Positions 1 through 8,419 of a stretch of DNA of 37,839 bases are shown here, piece by piece (within the stretch, counting starts at the first letter, position 1; every line of letters begins with the position of its first letter). Under the pieces are notes generated by a model, which made no database searches, was not told the DNA's origin, and worked only from the letters and a program-made list of their open reading frames with translations. The stretch covers positions 1 to 37,839 of the forward strand of contig CAKSFK010000020.1 of NCBI GenBank assembly GCA_934454655.1. The letters run 5' to 3'. Both the position numbers and the translations under genes were made by a program. This stretch comes from an uncultured Eubacteriales bacterium. GTDB taxonomy: Bacteria; Bacillota; Clostridia; Oscillospirales; Acutalibacteraceae.

Positions 1-1
1 A

Positions 2-718
2 TATATGCTTTACGGTGCGGCTGTTATGGCGGTATCTCTGCCGATAGGCATTGTTTTGGCAAAATTCTTTGCAAAGGACGGCTACCTTAAAAAGATATAT
101 ACATATTCCTTTGCCGTTGCCAATTTCAGCTTTATGGGCAACGCCGTGGTGCTTGGAGTTTTCGGCGAAAAGGTGCTTTTCGATTATATGATATTCACCC
201 TGCCGCTTAACCTTTATGTTTATTCTATCGGCACGGCTTCTTTAATTCCTGCCGAAAAGGGCGGCAAACTCAGCGTTAAGACCTTTGTAAACCCCATTTT
301 TATTGCGCTTATTTTGGGCGCCGTGTGCGGTCTTTTATCCGTTCCGCTGCCAAAGTTTATAACAACCGCAATATCAAGCGCGGGGGCGTGTATGTCGCCC
401 CTTGCAATGCTGCTTACCGGCTTTGTTATAGGGGAGTACAGCCTTAAAACCCTTGCGAGCGATAAAAAGGTTTACTTAGCCTCTGTTATAAGGCTTATAA
501 TATTGCCGTCCGCCTTTATGGCGGTGTTGTTGCTGCTTAAAACCGATAAGGATATAATAAGGGTAGCCCTTTGCGCTACTGCTATGCCGCTCGGTCTTAA
601 CACTGTGGTGTTTCCCGCGGCATACGGCGGCGATACAACCCCGGGCGCGGGAATGGCGCTTGTTTCTCACTTGATTTCGATTATTACAATACCCGTAATG
701 TTTTCAATTTTTATTTAG
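2..718 (+). CDS. AEC-family (auxin efflux carrier-like) permease, 5' end missing
   Basis: The frame is open at the left edge, so the start lies outside the window. About 237 residues are visible against roughly 300-320 for the family, so some 70 N-terminal residues are missing. The visible part is a run of hydrophobic segments with small-residue-rich turns. It includes an FSFMGNAVV stretch and a C-terminal ALCATAMPLGLNTVVFPAAYGG block, typical of AEC/membrane transport protein family permeases. The family moves organic anions such as malate or lactate across the cytoplasmic membrane; the substrate cannot be read from sequence. The TAG stop (716-718) overlaps the AGGAGGT ribosome site of the next gene, so it is probably co-transcribed with the sugar kinase and the ETF gene. 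Confidence 0.8.
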   Translation, partial: YMLYGAAVMAVSLPIGIVLAKFFAKDGYLKKIYTYSFAVANFSFMGNAVVLGVFGEKVLFDYMIFTLPLNLYVYSIGTASLIPAEKGGKLSVKTFVNPIFIALILGAVCGLLSVPLPKFITTAISSAGACMSPLAMLLTGFVIGEYSLKTLASDKKVYLASVIRLIILPSAFMAVLLLLKTDKDIIRVALCATAMPLGLNTVVFPAAYGGDTTPGAGMALVSHLISIITIPVMFSIFI

Positions 719-730
719 GAGGTAAGTGTT

Positions 731-2200
731 TTGAAATACCTACTCGGCATAGATTTCGGCGGCGGGGCGTCAAAAGCAACGCTTATAGACGAAAAGGGTA
801 ATATTGTTGCCGAAAGCACGGCGGAATATCCCACCCTTTACCCCGAACAGGGCGCATGTGAGCAGTCGCCCGACGACTGGATAGCGGCGCTTTGCAAAAA
901 CACCTCAGAGCTTTTGGAAAATTCGGGGATTGACCCCGCAGATATACTCTGCATAGCGGTAGACTCCGCTACACATACATTTTTACCTTGCGACAATAAT
1001 TTTGCGCCGCTTATGAATGCGGTTCACTGGACAGACACGCGCTCCCGCGCCGAGGCTAATGCTTTAAGGCGCGAAAACGGCGATGAAATATTTAAAAAGA
1101 CGTTCCATAAGCCCGACACCATATGGACCTTGCCGCAGCTTTTGTGGCTTAAAAACAGCCGCCCCGAGATATTTTCAAAAATCGGGCATATCTTTTTTGA
1201 AAAGGACTACATACGCTACTTTTTAACGGGCGTGTTCTGCACCGATTATATCGAAGCGCAGGGCAGTATGCTTTATGACTGCGTTTCTCAAAAATGGTCG
1301 GACGAGCTGTGCGCTCTTTGCGGAATCGATATTTCGGTTTTGCCGCCTATTGTAGCCCCCACCGATGTTATAGGAAAAATACGGGAAAGCGCCGCGAAAA
1401 AAACGGGGCTTAAGGCGGGTACGCCCGTTATTTGCGGCACAACCGACACCTGTATGGAGGTTTTCGCCTCGGGCGCTACCCAAAAAGGGGATATAACCGT
1501 TAAGCTTGCAACGGCGGGGCGTATTTGCGTTATTACCGATAAGCCTTACCCCGACCGTGACCTTGTAAACTATTCGCATATAGCAAAGGGGCTTTGGTAC
1601 CCCGGCACGGCGACCAAGGCGTGCGCCGCCTCTTACCGCTGGTACAGGGATACCTTCGGCGGGGATTATAAGGAATTAGACGCCGCCGCCGCAAAAATCC
1701 CGATAGGCTGCGAGGGTATGATATACCACCCCTATCTCAACGGTGAATTGTCGCCCTATGCCGACCCTATGCTCTGCGGCAGCTTTACGGGTATCCGCGC
1801 AACCCATACAAGGGCGCACTTTACCCGCGCGGTGCTTGAGGGCGTGTGCTATTCGCTGCTTGATTCAAAGGCGGTGCTTGATAAATTAGGTATTGAATAC
1901 GGCTCTGTTGCCGCGGCGATAGGCGGCGGCACAAAGGGCGAGCTTTGGCGGCAGATGACGGCGGACGTTTTGGGAATAACTCTTAAAACCACGATAAGCA
2001 GTGACTCATCTTTAGGCTCTGCAATGCTTGCGGGAATTGCCGCGGGTGTGTTTAAAGACCCTTTGGACGCGGTGGCAAGGTGTGTTAAACCGAAATCCGT
2101 AACCGTGCCGAACCCCGAAAACACCGAAAAATACCGCAAGGTATTCTTAGAATATAAAAAGATACACGACGCGCTTGCCCCGATATACGACGCGAGGTAG
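731..2200 (+). CDS. FGGY-family carbohydrate kinase (xylulokinase-like)
   Basis: 489 residues, the usual FGGY length. It phosphorylates a sugar or polyol with ATP in the cytoplasm. The N-terminal ATPase motif is GIDFGGGASKATLID, the substrate-side motif is HWTDTRSRAEA (W-x-D-x-R type), and the C-terminal domain carries GTTDTCMEVFASGA and AAIGGGTKGELWRQM. The start is TTG, chosen because AGGAGGT (717-723) sits 7 bases upstream and the protein begins exactly at the conserved MKYLLGIDFGG. Xylulokinase is the closest general match, but ribulokinase, gluconokinase or another FGGY specificity is possible, so no symbol is given. The next gene starts 3 bases after the stop, suggesting an operon. Confidence 0.85.
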   Translation: MKYLLGIDFGGGASKATLIDEKGNIVAESTAEYPTLYPEQGACEQSPDDWIAALCKNTSELLENSGIDPADILCIAVDSATHTFLPCDNNFAPLMNAVHWTDTRSRAEANALRRENGDEIFKKTFHKPDTIWTLPQLLWLKNSRPEIFSKIGHIFFEKDYIRYFLTGVFCTDYIEAQGSMLYDCVSQKWSDELCALCGIDISVLPPIVAPTDVIGKIRESAAKKTGLKAGTPVICGTTDTCMEVFASGATQKGDITVKLATAGRICVITDKPYPDRDLVNYSHIAKGLWYPGTATKACAASYRWYRDTFGGDYKELDAAAAKIPIGCEGMIYHPYLNGELSPYADPMLCGSFTGIRATHTRAHFTRAVLEGVCYSLLDSKAVLDKLGIEYGSVAAAIGGGTKGELWRQMTADVLGITLKTTISSDSSLGSAMLAGIAAGVFKDPLDAVARCVKPKSVTVPNPENTEKYRKVFLEYKKIHDALAPIYDAR

Positions 2201-2203
2201 AAA

Positions 2204-3574
2204 ATGAAAATTGTTGTTTGTGTAAAGCAGTCTGCCGACGGCGAAATAAACCCGTTTGACGCGAGCGCTTACGAAACCGCGCTCGGTATAGACGGGGCGG
2301 AAATTACCCTTTTGAGTATGGGCCCCGAAAAGACCGTGCCGTTTCTTGAAAGCTTAACGAGACTGGGAGCTAAAAACGCCGTGCTTTTGTGCGACCGCGC
2401 CTTTGCGGGAGCTGATACCCTTGCAACCTCGTATGCGCTCTCCCTTGCGATAAAAAGGCTCTGCCCCGATTTTGTTTTCTGCGGCAGGCAATCGGTAGAC
2501 GGCGATACGGGGCAGGTAGGTCCATCACTTGCGGTAAGATTGGGATTTTCGCTTGTAACAAACGTTATGTCGCTTGAAAGTGCGGAAAACGGGCTTTCTT
2601 ATACCGACCGCTCAGGAAACGGCGGCAATATATCCGCACCCGCGGTTATAACGCTTGAAAAAAGCCGAAAACTGCGGCTGCCCAGCATTCGCTCTAAAAT
2701 CAAACCTATTGAAATACTTTCGGCAAACGATATAAACGCCGATATCTCGCTTTGCGGGCTTAAAGGCTCGCCGACGCGCGTTTTAAAAACCTTCCAAAAC
2801 GATTCCGATCGCCGAAACTGCACATTTATACCAAGCGATAAGCTGATGTGGGCAATAGAAGAGGGGCTTAAAAAGGGCAGACAGAAAATAAAGCCCGCCG
2901 AGAGTGCAAGCAAGCTTAAAAATGTGTGGTGTGTGGGTAATTCTCCGACAGAGTTTGCAAAAACGGTAGGGGAAAATATAACCGTAATTGATCCCGATAC
3001 CCCCGAAAAAACGGCGGAAATGATCCGCTCGGGTCACCCCGACGCGGTTTTGTGGGGGAGCGATATTAAATCGAAGGCTTTGGCGCCGCAGGTTGCCGCC
3101 CTTTTAAACACGGGGCTTTGCGCCGACTGCACCGCGCTTGAAACCGACGGCGAAACGCTTTATATGTACCGTCCTGCATGCTCGGGCAATATAATTGCAA
3201 AAATAAAGTGCGAAACAAAGCCGCCTATGGCAACCGTGCGCACCGCAGAGGAAGAGCAGAAAAAAATTATTATAGGTATAGGCTACGGCGCGCGTGAGCA
3301 TATAGCGGAAATAAAGGAATTCGCCGAAAAAATAAACGCGGGTATAGCCGCAACGCGCAAAATGACAGACAGCGATTATCTGCCCTATGAATTGCAGGTG
3401 GGGCTTACGGGCAAAACGGTAAACCCCGATGTGTATATCGCGGCGGGCATTTCGGGCGCGGTGCATCATATTGCGGGAATAAAGCAGTCGGGAACAGTGA
3501 TTGCGGTAAATACGGATAAGGATGCCCCGATATTCAAGTATGCCGATTTCGGTATCGTTGGGGAAATTTTTTAA
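2204..3574 (+). CDS. Electron-transfer flavoprotein, EtfB-EtfA fusion
   Basis: 456 residues containing both ETF subunits in one chain. Residues 1 to about 190 are EtfB-like: MKIVVCVKQ at the start and the nucleotide-binding block AGADTLATSYALSLAI...CGRQSVDGDTGQVGP. Residues about 225-456 are EtfA-like: LAPQVAALLNTGLCADCTALE, then the FAD-binding C-terminus GLTGKTVNPDVYIAAGISGA...IAGIK, DAPIFKYADFGIVGEIF. Separate EtfB (about 260 aa) and EtfA (about 320-340 aa) would total near 590 aa, so the fusion is compact; the EtfB C-terminus and the EtfA N-terminal domain look shortened. ETFs carry electrons between acyl-CoA or other dehydrogenases and redox partners. The ATG follows the kinase stop by 3 bases, with GAGGTAG as ribosome site. 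The partner dehydrogenase is not in view. Confidence 0.85.
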   Translation: MKIVVCVKQSADGEINPFDASAYETALGIDGAEITLLSMGPEKTVPFLESLTRLGAKNAVLLCDRAFAGADTLATSYALSLAIKRLCPDFVFCGRQSVDGDTGQVGPSLAVRLGFSLVTNVMSLESAENGLSYTDRSGNGGNISAPAVITLEKSRKLRLPSIRSKIKPIEILSANDINADISLCGLKGSPTRVLKTFQNDSDRRNCTFIPSDKLMWAIEEGLKKGRQKIKPAESASKLKNVWCVGNSPTEFAKTVGENITVIDPDTPEKTAEMIRSGHPDAVLWGSDIKSKALAPQVAALLNTGLCADCTALETDGETLYMYRPACSGNIIAKIKCETKPPMATVRTAEEEQKKIIIGIGYGAREHIAEIKEFAEKINAGIAATRKMTDSDYLPYELQVGLTGKTVNPDVYIAAGISGAVHHIAGIKQSGTVIAVNTDKDAPIFKYADFGIVGEIF

Positions 3575-3577
3575 GGG

Positions 3578-3606
3578 TTTACAAACATATGTTTTTTGGG
3601 TATAAT
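3578..3606 (+). promoter_or_regulatory. Sigma-A promoter of the Y-family polymerase operon
   Basis: TTTACA (3578-3583) and TATAAT (3601-3606) are separated by exactly 17 bases, just after the ETF stop codon. This makes the polymerase-yolD pair an independent transcription unit. Confidence 0.8.
3582..3595 (+). promoter_or_regulatory. LexA-like SOS box within the promoter spacer
   Basis: The 14-mer CAAACATATGTTTT contains the perfect 12-bp palindrome AAACATATGTTT. It matches the Bacillus LexA (DinR) consensus CGAACRNRYGTTYC at 12 of 14 positions, failing only at positions 2 and 14. It lies between the -35 and -10 boxes, where repressor binding would block RNA polymerase. An SOS operator before an error-prone polymerase fits known biology; LexA binding itself is inferred. 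Confidence 0.65.
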
Positions 3607-3666
3607 TATATCGGTGCTTGGTTTTGCAGGCACCGATATTATTATTTAAAAAACGGGGCGAATTTT

Positions 3667-5163
3667 ATGGAACGCACATATATTGCGATAGATTTAAAAA
3701 GCTATTATGCGTCCGTAGAGTGCGCCGAGCTGGGGCTTGACCCGCTTACCACAAACCTTGTTGTTGCGGATTCCGAAAGAACCGAAAAAACAATATGTCT
3801 TGCGGTGACGCCCGCCCTTAAATCTTACGGCATAGGCGGCAGGGCAAGGCTTTTTGAGGTTGTGCAAAGGGTAAATGAGGTTAACAGCGCAAGGCTTTTT
3901 AAAGCGCCCGAAAAAAAATTTATCGGCTCGTCTTACAGCAAGCCCGAAATTGACTCCCGCCCCGAGCTTCAGCTGGATTTTATTGTTGCAAAGCCCAGAA
4001 TGGCGCTTTACAGGGAAATAAGCGTAAGAATTTATGAAATATACCTTAAATATATTGCGCCCGAGGATATATATCCATACAGCGTGGACGAGGTGTTTAT
4101 TGACGCTACCCATTATTTAAAGACCTATAAAATGACGGCGCGCAAGCTTGCAATGACAATGATAACCGACGTGCTTAAAACAACCGGTATAACCGCTACG
4201 GCGGGCATAGGCACGAATATGTATCTTTGCAAAATTGCAATGGATATTATGGCAAAGCACGCCGAGCCCGATGAAAACGGCGTGCGTATAGCCGAGCTTG
4301 ACGAAATAACCTTTCGCCGCAGTCTTTGGGGACACAGACCGCTTACGGACTTTTGGCGCATAGGACCGGGGTATGCCAAAAAGCTTGAGGCAAACTCAAT
4401 GTATACAATGGGGGACATAGCGCGTTGTTCCGTTTACAATGAGGATATGCTGTATAAGCTGTTCGGCGTTAACGCCGAGCTGCTTATCGACCACGCGTGG
4501 GGATATGAGCCATGCACAATAGCCGAGGTGAAGGCTTATAAGCCCGAGAACAGCAGTACAAGCTCGGGTCAGGTTTTAAAAGAGCCTTACCCTTACGGCA
4601 AGGCGCTTATAGTTATACGTGAAATGGCGGAGCTTTCGGCGCTTGATCTGGTTCAAAAGGGGCTTGTTACCGACCAGATCGTGCTGGACATTGTTTATGA
4701 CACCGAAAACCTAAAAAAAGCCGAAACGGCAAAGCTGTATCACGGCGAGGTCGCAAAGGACAGGTACGGCAGACGTATGCCGAAACCTGCGCACGGAACG
4801 GTAAATCTGGAAAAATACAGTTCCTCTTCAAAGGAAATCACGCAAAATACGGTTGAGCTTTTTAAAAAAATTGCCGATAAGGGGCTTACTGTGCGTAAGC
4901 TTACGGTCACCTGCAATCATCTTGTTAAGGAAAACGACGCAAGGGCGCGGTTTGAACAAATGAATTTGTTTGACGACCCCGCAGTTCTGCAAAATGCCTT
5001 TGATGAAAAAACGGCTGAGCTTGAAAGAGAAAAAAATATGCAGAAAGCTATGCTTAAATTAAAGGATAAATACGGAAAAAACGCCGTTATAAAGGGAACG
5101 GACTTGCAGGAAGGCGCAACAACAGTGGAACGTAACGGACAGATAGGCGGTCACAGAGCATAA
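3667..5163 (+). CDS. Y-family (UmuC/DinB-like) DNA polymerase
   Basis: 498 residues from the ATG at 3667. An earlier in-frame ATG at 3589 lies inside the promoter and is rejected. This is a translesion polymerase. The N-terminus IAIDLKSYYASVECAELG carries the first metal-binding Asp and the steric-gate region, and YSVDEVFIDATHYL carries the catalytic Asp-Glu pair. TAGIGTNMYLCKIAMD and the helix-hairpin-helix region WRIGPGYAKKLEANSMYTMGDIA follow, then a little-finger domain. It resembles the UvrX/YqjW-type enzymes of Firmicutes paired with YolD proteins. Its stop overlaps the next start by one base, so the two are translationally coupled. The LexA-like box upstream suggests DNA-damage induction. 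Confidence 0.9.
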   Translation: MERTYIAIDLKSYYASVECAELGLDPLTTNLVVADSERTEKTICLAVTPALKSYGIGGRARLFEVVQRVNEVNSARLFKAPEKKFIGSSYSKPEIDSRPELQLDFIVAKPRMALYREISVRIYEIYLKYIAPEDIYPYSVDEVFIDATHYLKTYKMTARKLAMTMITDVLKTTGITATAGIGTNMYLCKIAMDIMAKHAEPDENGVRIAELDEITFRRSLWGHRPLTDFWRIGPGYAKKLEANSMYTMGDIARCSVYNEDMLYKLFGVNAELLIDHAWGYEPCTIAEVKAYKPENSSTSSGQVLKEPYPYGKALIVIREMAELSALDLVQKGLVTDQIVLDIVYDTENLKKAETAKLYHGEVAKDRYGRRMPKPAHGTVNLEKYSSSSKEITQNTVELFKKIADKGLTVRKLTVTCNHLVKENDARARFEQMNLFDDPAVLQNAFDEKTAELEREKNMQKAMLKLKDKYGKNAVIKGTDLQEGATTVERNGQIGGHRA

Positions 5164-5591
5164 TGGCTGATAATTACGAAGATATTATTAATTTGCCGCA
5201 CCATACCTCTAAAAAAAGAAAGCCGATGTCGCCGATGGCGAGGGCGGCACAGTTTGCCCCTTTTGCGGCACTGGTGGGCTACGAAAGCGAGGTAAAGGAA
5301 GCGGCGCGCCTGACCGACGAAAGACCGACACTCGGCGAATATGAAATTTCGGTTTTAAACGAGCGCATAAACGCCGTTGCCGAGCATTTGAGCGAAATGC
5401 CCGAAGTAACGCTCACCTGCTTTGTGCCGGATGAAAAAAAGTCCGGCGGCAGACTTGTTGAAATAACGGGGGCAGTGAAGAAGCTTAACCGTTACAAACG
5501 GATCATGGTGCTTGCCGACGGCACAGAGATCGGTATTGACGACATTTACAAAATAGAGGGCGATTTCGGCAGCGCGCTTACAGACATATAA
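5163..5591 (+). CDS. YolD-like protein
   Basis: 142 residues. The N-terminal region DIINLPHHTSKKRKPMSPMARAAQFAPFAAL is characteristic of the YolD-like family, and the C-terminal half is a small beta-rich domain ending in GTEIGIDDIYKIEG. Family members lie beside UmuC-like polymerases in Firmicutes and are thought to act as polymerase accessory factors, loosely analogous to UmuD; the biochemical role is not settled. Start and upstream stop share one base (TAATG). A strong hairpin terminator begins immediately after its TAA. Confidence 0.85.
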   Translation: MADNYEDIINLPHHTSKKRKPMSPMARAAQFAPFAALVGYESEVKEAARLTDERPTLGEYEISVLNERINAVAEHLSEMPEVTLTCFVPDEKKSGGRLVEITGAVKKLNRYKRIMVLADGTEIGIDDIYKIEGDFGSALTDI

Positions 5592-5645
5592 AAAGTGCGT
5601 GACAGCCCGTTTGGTTATTTAACCGAACGGGCTGTCACGCACTTT
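5592..5645. terminator. Bidirectional intrinsic terminator
   Basis: A 25-bp stem (5592-5616 with 5621-5645, one G-U pair) closes on a 4-base loop. The outer stem begins AAAGTGCG and ends CGCACTTT. It sits between the convergent yolD and ABC-ATPase genes and probably ends both transcripts. Confidence 0.85.
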
Positions 5646-5669
5646 GTCTTATGGAATGTAATTAAAAAA

Positions 5670-6410
5670 TTATCTTTCAAGAAACCGTGTAAGAAAATCG
5701 CGTGTTTTGGCATTTTTCGGGTTTTCAAATATATCCGAGGGTGTGCCTTCTTCGCAGATGACACCGTCTGCCATAAACACCACATGGGACGAAACATCCC
5801 TTGCAAACGCCATTTCGTGGGTTACAACAATCATTGTAAGCCCTTCCTTCGCAAGCGAACGCATAACCTCCAGAACCTCGCCGACCATTTGCGGGTCAAG
5901 CGCGCTTGTGGGTTCGTCGAACAAAAGCACCTCGGGGTTCATCGCAAGCGCGCGCGCAATTGCAACACGCTGTTTCTGCCCGCCCGAAAGCTGAGAGGGC
6001 TTTGCGTTTATGAAAGGCGCCATACCCACCTTTTCAAGGTATTTCATAGCAGCCTCTTTTGCCTGAGCCTTGGGTTTTCCGAGCACCTTTGTCTGACCTA
6101 TAATGCAGTTTTTAAGCACGGTCATATTATTAAAAAGGTTAAAGGACTGGAACACCATTCCGACGTGGGAACGGTACGCGCTGGCGCCGCCCTTTATTTT
6201 ATCGATATTGGTGCCGTGATAAAGTATTTCACCCGAGGAAGGCGTTTCGAGCAGATTTATACAGCGCAAAAGGGTTGATTTGCCCGAGCCCGAAGCGCCT
6301 ATAATGCTTGTAACATCACCGGGATTCACAGAAAAATCAATATCGCGCAGAACCTCGTGCTTTCCGAAAGTTTTTGAAAGATGTTTTACCTGTAAAATCG
6401 GTTCTGACAT
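5670..6410 (-). CDS. Amino-acid ABC transporter ATP-binding protein (probable lysine importer)
   Basis: 246 residues, the usual length for GlnQ/HisP-type ATPases. Walker A is GASGSGKST, the ABC signature is LSGGQKQRVAIARAL, Walker B is VLLFDEPTSALD, and the switch His lies in VVTHEMAFARD. It powers import of a polar amino acid with the permease and binding protein encoded upstream. Its ATG overlaps the permease stop region by one base (coordinate 6410 is shared), so translation is coupled. The operon lies downstream of a lysine riboswitch, which points to lysine as substrate. Confidence 0.92.
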   Translation of the reverse strand: MSEPILQVKHLSKTFGKHEVLRDIDFSVNPGDVTSIIGASGSGKSTLLRCINLLETPSSGEILYHGTNIDKIKGGASAYRSHVGMVFQSFNLFNNMTVLKNCIIGQTKVLGKPKAQAKEAAMKYLEKVGMAPFINAKPSQLSGGQKQRVAIARALAMNPEVLLFDEPTSALDPQMVGEVLEVMRSLAKEGLTMIVVTHEMAFARDVSSHVVFMADGVICEEGTPSDIFENPKNAKTRDFLTRFLER

Positions 6411-7216
6411 TACCTTTTTCTCCTTCCGGATTTTTTAACATATGAGTAGGTGCCGCTTGTAAGCGCCAGGGTATCTTTTGTGGCAACGTCGAAGTTTTCG
6501 GGGCCGTCCATTTTCTTCTCCCAAAGCCTTAAAAGCAATGAGCATATCACTGTCATAACAAGATATATGGTAAGCGTTATAACCGCCGACGGGAAATAGA
6601 TGTACTTAGCGCCGACGATTGCCTTGTGCGCCGCAAACAGCTCGGCATAGCCTATAACAAACATAACCGACGTGTCTTTTACGTTTATAATAAGGTTGTT
6701 GCCTATCTGTGGGATAATATTGCGTACGGTCTGCGGCAATATTACATACAGCATTGTTTTGAAATGGCTCATTCCTATGGACTTTGCGCCCTCGGTTTGT
6801 CCTATGTCGATAGACATAATTCCTCCGCGCACGGTTTCAGCCATATACGCGCCTGTGTTTATTGAAACAACCAGATATGCCGCAAAGGTCACCTCAAGAT
6901 TTACCGCGCCGTCGGTAAAGTAAGGTATTGCGTAGTAAATGAAAATTGCCTGAATTATCATAGGCGTTCCTCTGAACACCTCAACATAAATGCGTACAAT
7001 TGCCTTTACCAGTCCCAAAAGGACGCGCTTTACTATATTATCGTTTTTTGAGCATGGAATAGTTTGAATTATTCCGCAGGCAAGACCGATAAGGCAGCCT
7101 ATTGCCGTTGCGACAACCGCAAGCTCAATTGTTTTAAGCGCTCCGGTTAAATACTGTGACGAGCTGTCGCCCCAGCATTTAACTATATCGCTCCAAAGCT
7201 GGGCAAATTTGTTCAT
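6410..7216 (-). CDS. Amino-acid ABC transporter permease (probable lysine importer)
   Basis: 268 residues, a HisM/GlnP-type inner-membrane permease. An N-terminal soluble stretch is followed by several membrane helices, for example LKTIELAVVATAIGCLIGLA and AVITLTIYLVMTVICSLLL. The EAA-loop region is ETVRGGIMSIDIGQTEGAKSIGMS, which contacts the ATPase, and FRGTPMIIQAIFIYY is typical of polar amino-acid permeases. It probably forms a homodimer. It lies between the binding-protein and ATPase genes and is controlled by the upstream lysine riboswitch. Confidence 0.92.
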   Translation of the reverse strand: MNKFAQLWSDIVKCWGDSSSQYLTGALKTIELAVVATAIGCLIGLACGIIQTIPCSKNDNIVKRVLLGLVKAIVRIYVEVFRGTPMIIQAIFIYYAIPYFTDGAVNLEVTFAAYLVVSINTGAYMAETVRGGIMSIDIGQTEGAKSIGMSHFKTMLYVILPQTVRNIIPQIGNNLIINVKDTSVMFVIGYAELFAAHKAIVGAKYIYFPSAVITLTIYLVMTVICSLLLRLWEKKMDGPENFDVATKDTLALTSGTYSYVKKSGRRKR

Positions 7217-7231
7217 AGCTTTTCTCCGTTA

Positions 7232-8089
7232 TTACTTTTCCGCAAGGGGCTGAATCTTTGTGGCCTCTGCCATAATGGAATTAAAGTCGTCCGCGGTCAT
7301 ATCCTTAAGTACCGCGTCAATTTTGCTCTTAAGTTCGGTATTGCCCTTTTTAACGGCAATGCCGATGTTAATGTCGCCGTCGTCAACCTTAAATGCGTTG
7401 TCCTCAAGGTCAAGTATCTTAAGGTCGCTGTAAGCCAAAAGCGCGCCCTGAGCGGTGGGCATATCGGTGCAGATAAAGTCAACGGCTCCTGTTTCAAGCG
7501 CCATAAGCATTGAAGGCGCGGTTTCCTGCGCGGTTTGAATGCTTGCGCCCTTTATCTGCGGCAGGCATGTGTCATACCAAATCGTGCCGAGCTGTGAAGT
7601 GCATTTGCCGCCCGAAAGGTCGGAAAGCTTTGTGGCAGAGGCAAATCTGCTGTCCTGCTTTGTCATACAAACAATGCTGGCGTAAATGTACGGTCCCGCA
7701 AAATCAACCTGCTGCATACGGTCCGCCGTCATTGACTGACCTGCTATTGTAGCGTCAACCTTGCCGGTCTGAACCGCCGGTACAAGTGAATCCCAGTCAA
7801 GGCGTACAACCTCAAGCTTCCAGTTGTTGGCTTCGCATATCTTTTTAGCCATCATAATGTCGTAGCCGTTAGCGTAGTCGTTAGAGTCCTTAATTTTAAC
7901 CGCGCCGTTCGAGTCGTCGCTCTGAGTCCAGTTGTAGGGCGCGTAAGCGCACTCCATAGCAACGGTTAAAACGCCGTCCTCAACGCCCGATTTTGCCGCC
8001 GACTGTTTCTTGCCGCCGCAGCCCGCAAACAATGCCGCCGTAAGGGCGACCGATAATACAGCCGATAAAATTTTTACTGCTCTGTTCAT
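7232..8089 (-). CDS. Family 3 amino-acid-binding lipoprotein (probable lysine importer)
   Basis: 285 residues from the ATG at 8089. An upstream extension of the frame is rejected because GGGAG stands 9 bases before this ATG and the protein then starts with a clean lipoprotein signal. The signal is MNRAVKILSAVLSVALTAAL followed by the lipobox LFAGC, with Cys24 as lipid anchor. The mature protein has family 3 solute-binding features: MECAYAPYNWTQ, YANGYDIMMAKKICEANNWK, RLDWDSLVPAVQTGKVDATIAGQSMTADR and IGIAVKKGN. It would capture the amino acid outside the membrane and deliver it to the permease. Lysine specificity comes from the riboswitch, not from the binding site. Confidence 0.92.
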   Translation of the reverse strand: MNRAVKILSAVLSVALTAALFAGCGGKKQSAAKSGVEDGVLTVAMECAYAPYNWTQSDDSNGAVKIKDSNDYANGYDIMMAKKICEANNWKLEVVRLDWDSLVPAVQTGKVDATIAGQSMTADRMQQVDFAGPYIYASIVCMTKQDSRFASATKLSDLSGGKCTSQLGTIWYDTCLPQIKGASIQTAQETAPSMLMALETGAVDFICTDMPTAQGALLAYSDLKILDLEDNAFKVDDGDINIGIAVKKGNTELKSKIDAVLKDMTADDFNSIMAEATKIQPLAEK

Positions 8090-8101
8090 TTTGAACACTC
8101 C

Positions 8102-8151
8102 CAAAAAAATATTAAAAAATAAGCCTGCGACCCGAAAGGTATCACAGGCTT
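8102..8151 (-). terminator. Riboswitch-controlled intrinsic terminator
   Basis: On the minus strand AAGCCTGTGATACC pairs with GGGTCGCAGGCTT (hairpin 8121-8151), followed by a U-rich tract (8102-8120). It lies between the lysine aptamer and the binding-protein start codon, as expected for an attenuation OFF switch: ligand binding should favour this hairpin. Confidence 0.85.
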
Positions 8152-8188
8152 TGCTGATATTCAAAAACAAATAAAAACAAATACTTAT

Positions 8189-8347
8189 GATAGCTCTCCG
8201 CAAAATGCGACAGTGTTACGCTTATTAAACGCAACCCCAGCAGCAGTGCGGCGGCAACCGCAAAGCAACTTCGGCGGAAACACCTTTTTCCCAAAAGCCG
8301 CTTGCCGGCGTTAACCTCGGGATACTCTTTATTTCCGCGCCTCTATC
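8189..8347 (-). ncRNA. Lysine riboswitch (L box)
   Basis: About 159 nt on the minus strand with the L-box landmarks in order: GATAGAGGCGCG, AAGAGTA, GGGAAAAAGGTG, CGCCGAAG, GGTTGCCGCC, CTGCTGGGGTTGCG, ACACTGTCGCA and the closing GGAGAGCTATC. The outer GATAGAG/AGAGCTATC strands pair to form P1. It is preceded by a consensus promoter and followed by a terminator hairpin, then an ABC importer. Lysine binding should reduce expression of the importer. Confidence 0.93.
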
Positions 8348-8371
8348 AGGTGCTGTCTTAAATTTGGGTAT

Positions 8372-8400
8372 ATTATATATCACTTTTTTTTCTTTGTCAA
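8372..8400 (-). promoter_or_regulatory. Promoter of the lysine riboswitch/ABC operon
   Basis: On the minus strand, TTGACA (8395-8400) and TATAAT (8372-8377) are separated by 17 bases, a perfect consensus. The riboswitch begins about 25 bases downstream. Confidence 0.88.
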
Positions 8401-8419
8401 TACCCTTTTTTAAAAAAAT

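Noticed and set aside
3589..3666. N-terminal extension of the Y-family polymerase starting at 3589
   Set aside because: This ATG lies inside the promoter spacer, and family similarity starts at MERTYIAIDLKSYYAS (3667).
5595..6278. Plus-strand 227-codon frame
   Set aside because: It is antisense to a clear ABC ATPase and begins inside the terminator hairpin.
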